From contig AP025062.1 of NCBI GenBank assembly GCA_036186865.1, positions 27,628,571 through 27,692,570 on the forward strand: 64,000 nt of DNA. The letters are read 5' to 3'. Shown in pieces: positions 56,362 through 64,000 of this stretch (position 1 is its first letter; each line of letters opens with the position of its first letter). The notes under the pieces were generated by a model. The model was not told the origin of the DNA. It made no database searches and saw only the letters and a list, made by a program, of their open reading frames with translations. A program made the translations under genes and the position numbers. Origin of the DNA: Eustoma russellianum. Lineage: Eukaryota > Streptophyta > Magnoliopsida > Gentianales > Gentianaceae.

Positions 56362-56451
56362 CACATCGATCGATCTATGTGGCAGTCTCAGACACTGATG
56401 TCAAATACAGCATCGATCGATCGAAGTATATGACATCGATCGATCGATGTC
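56362..56451 (+). repeat. Palindrome cluster between pol and the extra gene of E
   Basis: Three palindromes occur within 90 bp: ACATCGATCGATCTATGT, GCATCGATCGATCGAAGT and the perfect 20-mer GACATCGATCGATCGATGTC at 56432-56451. They match the core of the LTR array. They lie about 220 bp upstream of the extra gene's ATG. Confidence 0.9.
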
Positions 56452-56672
56452 AGCGGGCATAAACTTAAAAGCTGCGAACTCCTTTCTTTTTTTTCACTTT
56501 CCTCTTTCCCCAAACGCAATCCGTAACTCTCTTTCGCTCAAAACGCTAAACTTCCTCTTTTACGCTCAAAATCCTTGCCAAAGTCTCAATTGTTTCTTCA
56601 AATCAGACCTCCATTCCCAAAATCTCATCATTCTCATCTCCATTTTCGAACAAATTCGAACCCTAACCATCC
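56452..56672 (+). promoter_or_regulatory. Presumed promoter and leader of the extra gene in E
   Basis: The stretch is strongly pyrimidine-rich on the plus strand (CTCCTTTCTTTTTTTTCAC, CCTCTTTCCCC and further CT runs). It ends in CCTAACCATCCATGGCT, a favourable plant start context. It differs from the AT-rich surroundings and looks like a 5' leader. No clear TATA box is seen. Confidence 0.4.
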
Positions 56673-58130
56673 ATGGCTCATAAAACGAAATCTTCTTCCA
56701 AGAGGCAACGAATCTCTCATGAGGGTGAAAATGAGCCTCAACAATCTTCTCTATTTGTTCCAACTGGATCTAGGACACAAGGGTTGAGGAAGAGAGCAAC
56801 CTCCTCTCATGAGGCCATGTTGAGTGAGAAAAGGGGAAGGCTCACTCTGAACAATTTCCATGGCTCAAGTCCAGAGAATACAAGGATTTTTCGAAAGAGC
56901 CTATGGGCACATGTAAATTTTCCTACATTTCTTTAGAGCTCAATTACTGTTTAGTGAGTGGAAAAAACAAAAAGGTCTACCATTCCCTTAAAATTGCTCA
57001 AAATTGAAGACATTTTGAGCAATGAGGATTTGAAACCGATCATCGAATGGTTTGATGATCAAAAATAGAGACCTGTTTGGGAGGTCTCTCAAATGACAAA
57101 TATGTATACCTATTACACTAGGATGTTCTATGCTAATCTGTGGGTAGATTACAGAATTGGAGTGCCTTATGCTTTAAATTCAGTGATAGATGGTCAATTG
57201 TTAGAGTTTAGTTCTAAGACCATCAATGAGTTACTTGAAGTTCCTGATGAGGGTTGGGAAGATTTTGATCTATGGAGGTGGGATACGTATAAGTATCAAA
57301 TTTCCGAGGATGGGGTTAAAACATTCATTGGATTTCACCCCACCAAAAACACCAATGACATGCCTTTGGTGTATCGAGTCTTGCTTCCCATTGCCACTTT
57401 TTGTGTCAATGGTAAGTTGGCTAAACTCCCGAGCAATTTGGATTTTTATATAGCTTACCGTATTGCTATGAGGGAAACGGTGAATTTTGGGGAAATTGTT
57501 TTTGCGAATATGATGGAAACCGTAACGAAGAAATCCAAGGCGTTTCCATATAACAATCTCATCTATAGATTGCTCAAGAAGGCTAATGTGGTGTTGGATG
57601 AGGAGTATACCAAACAGATATCCAACAAGAATTATTATACAAAGGCCAACATCCAACAAATACATAAGTCACGAAAAGAAACGCAAAAGCGGGGTGGTCA
57701 ATATGACCAAGATCGAGGAAAGAAGGCTGAAGCAATATTCCACCTTAGGATCCCTTCCTCCCCATCACCCCTGAACCTCCCACCTAAACCCTCCTCTCAT
57801 CCCCAACACAACCGCCCTCACAACCAAGCTCTACCTCCCAATCGACAAAGGAAAGCTCCAATGGAGGGAATCTAGGGGGTTTCCGAGGAAGAATTCAATG
57901 TGGAGGCTGAAAATTGACCGAAATCAACCATACACTTGGTCAATGGGGGAGGACTTGACCAAGGCGGCAAGTATGGTATTGATGATCTGGAGAAGGAAAA
58001 ACGCAAGTCTTACGAAAAGGATCAAAACTTTAGAGACGGAGCTAATTTCAAAGACCAAGTACCAAAAATTGAAGACAGATCTCAAGGCAGCCCTATCCTG
58101 GTTTATGCTTCTTCTTCCGATGAAGAGTAA
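56673..58130 (+). pseudogene. Extra 3' gene of element E (plant transposon protein, PF20167-like)
   Basis: It starts at ATG 56673 with a basic, Ser/Gln-rich N-terminus. It passes through a stop-containing stretch at 56934-57092 and is open from 57093 to 57875. The core has YTRMFYANLWVDYRIGVPY, SSKTINELLEVPDEGWEDF, LLPIATFCVNGKLAKLP and FANMMETVTKKSKAFPYNNLI. I recognise it as the 'putative plant transposon protein' domain; this is from memory, not a search. A Pro-rich section follows. A shifted frame ends in YASSSDEE at 58130, a plausible original C-terminus. It lies between RNase H and the 3' LTR, the place of env-like genes in SIRE elements, but I see no signal peptide or membrane segment. 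Function unknown. Confidence 0.7.
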
Positions 58131-58778
58131 TTACTCTATTTTTCCCTATTTCCTCCGTAGCTATAGGAATCGCTTCGAAGTTGAGATTACTCATGTATCT
58201 CACAAACTTCATATTTTGCTTGATGATATTTAAATTCTTCATTTTCGTGTCTTTTATCATTTTTTTGATGTTTTCAAAAAAGAGGAGAAGTTGGTGGTTG
58301 AGTCTTGATGTGTTGGTGGTTGGAGTCTTGATGTGTCGATTGTTGATGGCATGGTTTAAATTGGCTTAAGTCTTGGTGTTTTGCATAACATACTTGTTTT
58401 GAGAAGTTTGGAATTGGCATGGCATGGCATGAAGTTTCTTGATCTTGACATTGTTTGCTTGGCAATATAAGTTGGCATCATGAATTGCTTGATACAAAAT
58501 ACATGCTTGATATGCTTGGTAACATCTAAATTGATTGGCATTGACATGAGTATTATGGTATGCTTGTTTGATAGTATACATGTTAAAAATATGAAATTTG
58601 GTGCATGGGTCAAGAGGGAGCATTTTGGTATTGACATCATATTTATTGATTTGGAAGATTACATGATTGAGGGGGAGTTTGTTTGATGTGTTCATGGATT
58701 AAAGGGGAGTTTTAAAATATCAAGTTTGATGTGAATTTATCAATTAAAACATCTTTTGAATCATGGTTTTGAAATCAT
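58131..58778 (+). other. Element E 3' untranslated region
   Basis: T/G-rich sequence with short repeats (GGCATGGCATGGCATG, CTTGGCA). No gene is recognised. Confidence 0.5.
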
Positions 58779-58792
58779 CAAAAAGGCGGAGA
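58779..58792 (+). other. Element E polypurine tract
   Basis: AAAAAGGCGGAGA directly before the 3' LTR start TGTTAAG, with one C interruption. Confidence 0.75.
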
Positions 58793-58793
58793 T

Positions 58794-60271
58794 TGTTAAG
58801 ATATAAATTGTTTTAATGATGAAAAGATGTTTTAAATATTAATTTATGCATTGAGACCTGATGTAAAATAAGAAAATTACACTATGGCAAAATGGTTGAG
58901 ATTGGAACTTCTTGTTCCAACATTGATCTCTCAGCATGGGGACATCGATCAATCGATGTCATCAGGCAAGAAACCTTTCTGTCCAACATCGATCTCTCAA
59001 CCTGTGGACGTCAATCGATCGTGTCACTTCAGTCTCTCCCCAGGGAGACTTCGATCGATCGATGTCAGGCAGAAACCTTTCTGTCCCAACATCGATCTCT
59101 CACCTGTGGACATCGATCAATCGATGTCACTTCAGTCTCTCCCCAGGGAGACTTCGATCGATGTCAGGCAGAAACCTTTCTGTCCAACATCGATCTCTCA
59201 GTCCAGGGGACATCGATCGATCGAAGTGACATCAGTCTCTCCAGAGGGACTTCGATCGATCGATGTCAAGCAATTTCAAAACTGCAGAGTTTCTGGAGGA
59301 CATCGATCTCTCACCCCAGGCACTTCGATCGATCGATGTCCCCCAGAATTCAATTTTTGTGGAAAGTTGGAACAAAATCCAAGGGAGATTTATGGTATTT
59401 TGTTTATCCAATCTTGTTCAAATTCTTGTGGACTTTACCCCAACATACTACATGCTTTCTTGACTATTATATCCATGTCTAAGCAATCTTAGGTTGGATA
59501 TTGAGGATCAAATCACTCATAGGGTGGCTAAAGACTATTTGGGCATTATCTTGACATTTGGTGTAGTTAAAGACATGGTGGAGGCCTCAAAACGTGGTGA
59601 ACTTCATCTATAAATGGGAGAAGCTTGGATGAGGCATAAACACACTTTCATCATCATCAAGCTTCATCATTCATTGTATTATACTTCTCTCATATTTGTA
59701 AAAAGTTCTTAAAGCTTGTTAAGGCCTTTCTTTGTTCTTGATTGTTGTATATTGAGAGATAGAGAGTCTAGCACAAGAGGAACCATAAGTATTTGATCTC
59801 TTGCTTGTGCTTAGATTAATGAGAAAGTGTGAATCTTACTAATTCCTTCAACTCACTGTGAGAAAGTTCTTGAGGAAACTTGTTGAAGTTGTTGAGATAG
59901 CAAGAAGTTGTTCTTTCTAGAAATGTAGTTGCTGTAATTGATGTGGTTGCACAAGGTGTATTTTGTGCAAGAAGTTGTTGTTGTGTTGCTTACCTAAGGT
60001 GGTTAGTGTAAGTGTTGCTGAGGTTGTTCTTATTATTTTTAATAAGAAGAGTAGTTGTTTGAAAATCCACTTTGGCAACAAAGAGGTAGTGGAGTAGAAT
60101 CTATCATGATTCGAACCACTCTAAATCCGGTATACTCATTCATTGTTTCTCACTTCCCATTCTTGCTTTTATTTGAATTCCATTTGAGTTGAGCCACAAA
60201 AGAAAATTCCACAAAAAAGTGTCAAACACTCTATTCACCTCCTCCCGCTAGAGTGTGTTTTGGATCCAACA
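58794..60271 (+). repeat. Element E 3' LTR (1478 bp)
   Basis: Homologous to 50194-51572. It ends GGATCCAACA and is followed by CTTGC. It holds five array units rather than four and a TATAAATG at 59609-59616. Confidence 0.95.
58921..59342 (+). repeat. ATCGATCGAT palindrome array, E 3' LTR
   Basis: Higher-order units start at 58921, 58987, 59090, 59188 and 59301. Several palindromes have single changes (GACATCGATCAATCGATGTC at about 58939 and 59108). Frames across the array are artefacts of the repeat. Confidence 0.93.
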
Positions 60272-60276
60272 CTTGC
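60272..60276. other. Target-site duplication of element E, right copy
   Basis: CTTGC, identical to 50189-50193. Confidence 0.9.
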
Positions 60277-60614
60277 TTCTATTTATAAGCTTGTTATTCA
60301 CCAAATGAATATAAAAACAGCATTTTTAAATGGAGACTTAGAAGAGGAAATATACATGAAACAACCGGAGGGTCATCGTCATCATCATCATCCGGACCAG
60401 TATATCCCAACGACAGTATAAACAACCGAAGGGTATAATAGTTAAAGGCCAAGAGCATAAAGTGTGTAGGCTTAAGTAATCCTTGTATGGTCTTAAGCAA
60501 GCACCTAAACAATGGCACGAAAAATTTGATAATAAAATGGTATCAAATGGTTTTATAGTTAGTGAGAGTGACTGGTGTGTGTAGCAAGTTTAATGGTTGT
60601 GATGGTGTCATTAT
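60277..60614 (+). pseudogene. Element F reverse transcriptase, continuation
   Basis: Directly after E's target duplication the F frame resumes with YKLVIHQMNIKTAFLNGDLE and EEIYMKQPEG, the Copia RT palm. A 61-bp insertion at 60373-60433 duplicates AACAACCG(G/A)AGGG. Then come CRLK-stop-SLYGLKQAPKQWHEKF and GCDGVII, where it is cut by LTR G just before the catalytic YVDD. Confidence 0.87.
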
Positions 60615-60737
60615 TATTGAGAAATATGTTAGATAATTTTCAAAGTCATGATTTTAAGTGGTGAATACTTACAAATGTCACACATGGTGTTATATGTGAT
60701 TAAAGTTGAAAAAGTTGAAAAAGTTGACATAGATCTC

Positions 60738-60985
60738 TCATGTTGTTGCAACGTCGATCGATCTATGTACATAGATCCCTCACATCAATCGATCTATGTA
60801 AGGCAGTGAAAGTTCAAGACCTTACGGTGAGACATTGATCTCGGAACCTGAGACACATCGATCGATCGATGTACATCGAACCTTCACTTCGATCGATCGA
60901 TGTAGGTCAGAAACAAATTCTGAACCTTACTGTGAGACATCGATCTCTGAAGCTGAGGCACTTCGATTGATCGATGTCTAGGGTT
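60738..60985 (+). repeat. ATCGATCGAT palindrome array in LTR G
   Basis: Contains ACATCGATCGATCGATGT and CTTCGATCGATCGATGT palindromes with GACATCGATCTCTGAAGC spacers. It begins about 120 bp from the LTR start and ends at GATGTCTAGGG, the point where Copia1's LTR keeps a lone remnant. Confidence 0.92.
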
Positions 60986-62281
60986 TTTAAAAATATTTTT
61001 CTAAAAAAATGTCAAAATGGTTGTTTCATTTGTATACGATTTATACATGTTTATTATGGGATTATTATGTGTTTTGGTGATTTTAAATATATTGTGACTA
61101 ATGTGTCTTGGAAGTTCAAACACTTACCAAATAGGGCAAAATTAGAATTTGAGTTTTTGTAGGAACATCACATGGCGAAATATTTCAAGGATGTATTCCT
61201 TATACTATTTATCATGACAAAGATGATATCATGATTTTCTGACCATCGGGGTCATTTCTGGAGTTTTCTCATACCAGGGGCATTTGACCATTTCACCCCT
61301 GAGGGCATTTTTGGTATTTTCACTCAAGGAATCTCTTGAGCATATTATTATCTTCATTCTGGATTTGAGTTATTATTATCTTGAAGATTATATGATGATT
61401 CTTTATAATATTCTCTCAAATGATGATATTATTGATTATAGCGGGATATGTGACGAGTTTTGATGTCACATTCTATTTTTATCTTGAAGACTCTATTTTA
61501 TATGTATTGGAGGTTATCATTCATCATTTTTCAGAGGTTTTCAAGGTGTTAAAGGTGTGGAAATGTTCACGACATGCAAGAAGAAATAGTTGGAACATTG
61601 GTGTTATATATTGTTGTAATGTTGTCCATTATTTTGATGATTTCTTCTTCAAAAATTTGAGTTGATATGCATATACATATGTCCAAAAACGTTGTATATT
61701 CAGGTGAAGGGATATATTATTAATTTGATGGGTTGGTGACAAGTGAACCAATCAAAAGGAGCTAGTTGGCAAAATTGCCAGCTAGGAAAATTCAAACATG
61801 GTTACCAACGGCTAGGCTGAAGTTTTCAGCAGATTTTTTGGTCAAATTCAGCCTCACATGCCCTATTCTTGTGCTTGTAGTTGAGGGTATTTTGGTGGTA
61901 TTATCCTCTCTTATTATCTTCATTTTACAAAGGATAATCAAGAGATTATTTTTTTGGAAAATCCAAGAAGTAGCCAATGGCTACTAAGGCATCTTGGAGC
62001 TGATTTTTGAGTTTGAATGTGTCTATTCTCACATGCCTATTATCTTGCCAAGGAGTTGAGAAGATGATGGAGTTGTTATGGCCATATTATCTTCACATTT
62101 TCAAGATAATTCCAAGTCATTTTGGAGCTAATTTTCGGCCAACAAAGTGATGCCAAGGTGGACCAATTATGTTTTCTTATTTTGCCAAGTGTACAATGCC
62201 AACCAATGATGTGAAGACACTTGGACTGATGATGAAGATGGTGACACATGTGCATTCTTATCTCCAAGGCTCAATTCACAC

Positions 62282-62289
62282 TATAAATA
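62282..62289 (+). promoter_or_regulatory. TATA box of LTR G
   Basis: CACTATAAATAGGAGGCAA, conserved in both Copia1 LTRs. Confidence 0.65.
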
Positions 62290-63354
62290 GGAGGCAATGG
62301 TGAAGAAAGAAACACACTTGAAGCTCACTTGAGCATTTGTTGAATTGTCTAGCTATCATGTTCTTGTTGTTGTTCTTGTTCCATTCTTTCTAGCAAAGGT
62401 GTACTTGTTGTATTTGTTGAGCTACAAGCCTCTTGAGCTTCATTTTTAAGATTGATTAGCCAATTCTATAAGGCTATTCAATAGGAGGTAGAGTGTTGCA
62501 ACTAAGTGTTGCATAGAAAGTGTTCATCCAAGTCTTGAATAGGGTTGGTGTATAACCCAAGGATCAAGCTTGGTTCAAGTTGTAAGGTGATTCATTTCAT
62601 AGTGAAATCCAAGAAAGGTGTTCCTTAGGAATGGAGTAGGTCACATTGACCGAACCAGGATAATTCTCGGTTGCTTGTCTTTTCTTCATTTCTGTTTTCT
62701 GCCCGTTTTTATTGCAGTTTTCACACAACTTCTCACGACTTGAAAAAATTGCTAAACACTTTCCAAATTCGTGATTTTTGGTGGAGTTATACTTCAGACT
62801 GTTATCTTTCATTTGCAACAAAATCACTTGATTTCAGCAAGGGAAAGTTAGTCTTTCAGTCTTTACAAAATAACTACTCCAATCTGGCTGCAATCTGACC
62901 AGTTTTGAGAAAACTTGAATTATGTTTCATCAAGATTGTTTAAGGTCAGGGCCTTTTGGAAAAATTAACTACACATCCTAAGGAGTGTTTTGATATAAAG
63001 AACAATCTTTTCAGTTGAGTATTCAAAGAGAGACACTTTTTTCAAATCAACAACATTCTGTCCAATTCTGTCCAGATTGACCATCAGAATCTTTTTATTT
63101 GTTTGAAGGGTCAACGATCTTATTTTTGTCTAATATTTGGACAGAGTCTTTTTAACACATTGAAGTTAAATTTTGAAAAGTTCATAATTTTTGGAGTTGT
63201 GTACACTTTTTTTGAATTTTTCAAAAACAGGATATGAATCTGAGGGTCTAGATTCTGTTTTCAAAGGGGATTTTTACAAAGGTAGTAGTGTAATTTCCGC
63301 TAACACTATTCACCTCCTCTAGTGGTGTTTATTGCAGGTGCACGGTTCAACAAT

Positions 63355-63366
63355 TGGTATCAGAGC
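63355..63366 (+). other. Element G primer-binding site
   Basis: TGGTATCAGAGC, an exact initiator tRNA-Met site, two bases after the LTR end. Confidence 0.93.
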
Positions 63367-63474
63367 CAGGTCTACACCACTCAAAGAAGCAAGATTCAAC
63401 ATCGTACAAACAACACAAGGCAAGAAACAATATTTCAAAGTAGCCTGCTAGTCTCAAAACAAAGGTACATACAA

Positions 63475-64000
63475 TGGCCGTAGTTTCTCACAAAGGTGAT
63501 TTGGAAGGTATGTCCACAACTGCTTCCTCTTTTCGATGGTAATAATTTTGTTCATTGGAAACTAAGAATGAGGCTATTCTTAATGGCTATAGACATCGAT
63601 TTATGGTCTATAGTTGAAGATGAGCCGTACATTCAATAAGATTGTACAAGTTAGTGGAGTCACACAGGAAGTAGAAAAATATAAAAGTGAATGGTCTTCG
63701 AAGATAAAAAGAAAATGTCTATGAATGCTAAAGCCATGCAATTGCTTTTAAATGGACTTATGAATTCTGAAGCAGGATATGTGTCAAATTGCACAAACAC
63801 GCATGACATGTGGAATTCATTAGAATTAAAGCATGAAGGTACTAGGTGTAAAAGAATAAAAATAAACATGCTTATGAATGAATTAGAATCTTTCAAAATG
63901 TTGCCGAACGAATCCATAACATATATGGTTACTAATATTTTCAATGCTCTGAAGTTTTAGGGAAATCATTCACCAACAATGAGAAGGTGCAAAAGGTGCA
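63475..64000 (+). pseudogene. Element G gag, N-terminal part
   Basis: ATG at 63475 opens MAVVSHKGDLEG. A one-base shift near 63535 moves the conserved GNNFVHWKLRMRLFL into another frame, and stops follow near 63640-63660. From 63691 a frame gives AMQLLLNGLMNSEAGYVSNC, DMWNSLELKHEGT and NELESFKMLPNESI, typical of the UBN2 capsid domain. The gene continues past the window. This is the gag core that Copia1 lacks. Confidence 0.85.

Larger units (their letters stand above)
50194..60271 (+). mobile_element. Element E: SIRE-like Copia retrotransposon with an extra 3' gene (10.1 kb)
   Basis: A complete structure: 5' LTR, primer-binding site, gag, protease, integrase, RT, RNase H, a palindrome cluster, an extra gene, polypurine tract and 3' LTR, flanked by CTTGC on both sides. 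It sits inside the RT of element F. The coding regions are heavily broken by stops and one-base indels. The two LTRs are clearly related, with many small differences, so this is an old copy or carries sequencing indels. Confidence 0.95.
60615..63352 (+). repeat. Element G 5' LTR (2738 bp), Copia1 family
   Basis: It begins TATTGAGAAATATG where Copia1 has TGTTGAG, and ends GGTTCAACA before the primer-binding site. Long stretches match the minus strand of Copia1's LTR. It is about 580 bp longer, partly because of the palindrome array at 60738-60985. A TATA box is at 62282-62289. Confidence 0.92.
60615..64000 (+). mobile_element. Element G: SIRE-like Copia, cut by the right window edge
   Basis: LTR, primer-binding site and gag start of a plus-strand member of Copia1's family. 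It is inserted into the RT of element F. Its internal domain continues beyond 64000. Confidence 0.9.

Noticed and set aside
57270..57665. 131-codon minus-strand frame over E's extra gene
   Set aside because: Shadow frame; the sense strand carries the recognisable domain.
58884..59492. Long overlapping frames in three phases (up to 202 codons)
   Set aside because: They read through the palindrome array, whose units lack stops; the peptides are repeats of the same motif in all frames.

Overview
The window is nuclear DNA of a flowering plant, most likely a eudicot, although I cannot name the species. It is AT-rich and made almost entirely of LTR retrotransposons nested in one another. These are Copia elements (SIRE/Maximus-like, Tork-like and one further lineage) and Gypsy elements (Tat-like with a second RNase H, and Tekay-like with a chromodomain). 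There are also solo LTRs, one TRIM, probable tRNA-derived SINEs and long (AT)n tracts. I found no host gene, rRNA, tRNA or CRISPR array. Every long reading frame belongs to a retroelement.

Layout. 1-8496: minus-strand SIRE-like Copia element ('Copia1'), cut by the left window edge; its LTRs are almost identical but its gag core is missing. 8497-18107: Copia element 'A', split into two oppositely oriented halves, with a 410-bp TRIM (13005-13414) and, inside the flipped part, a SINE tail, a piece of Copia 'B' and a solo LTR 'C'. 18113-21379: no gene. 21380-26975: Tekay-type LTR 'H', interrupted by solo LTR 'J' (22767-24161) and by a SIRE-like LTR fragment (24998-25612). 28315-43799: Tat-lineage Gypsy element with LTR, gag, RT, RNase H, second RNase H, integrase, 68-bp minisatellite, a spliced antisense gene and a truncated 3' LTR. 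A deleted and partly flipped Tekay element 'D' (31137-36527) sits inside it. 43800-46552: no gene, one probable SINE. 46553-47807: LTR 'I' with hairpin repeats. 48230-60614: decayed Tork-like Copia 'F', split by the 10.1-kb SIRE-like Copia 'E' (50194-60271; perfect CTTGC target duplication). 60615-64000: Copia 'G' on the plus strand, same family as Copia1.

Four things stand out. (1) Two inversions can be read from the sequence. Flipping 8497-13004 rejoins element A's gag, gives the TRIM a perfect ATGCC duplication and gives A a perfect ATTTA duplication. Flipping about 33882-36527 rejoins a Tekay LTR and a Tat reverse transcriptase. (2) An array built around a perfect 20-bp palindrome, GACATCGATCGATCGATGTC, lies near the U3 end of LTRs in two Copia families and again inside element E. 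A different LTR (I) carries unrelated hairpin repeats at the same place. (3) Two unrelated retroelements carry extra genes that look like independent transcription units: the Tat antisense gene with a TATA box and three GT-AG introns, and E's extra 3' gene behind its own palindrome cluster and pyrimidine-rich leader. (4) The TRIM has tRNA-like A- and B-box sequences spanning its first LTR and primer-binding region.

Most coding regions are pseudogenes with stops and one-base indels. Either inversion could in principle be an assembly error; the rearranged halves fit to the base, but read-level checks are needed.
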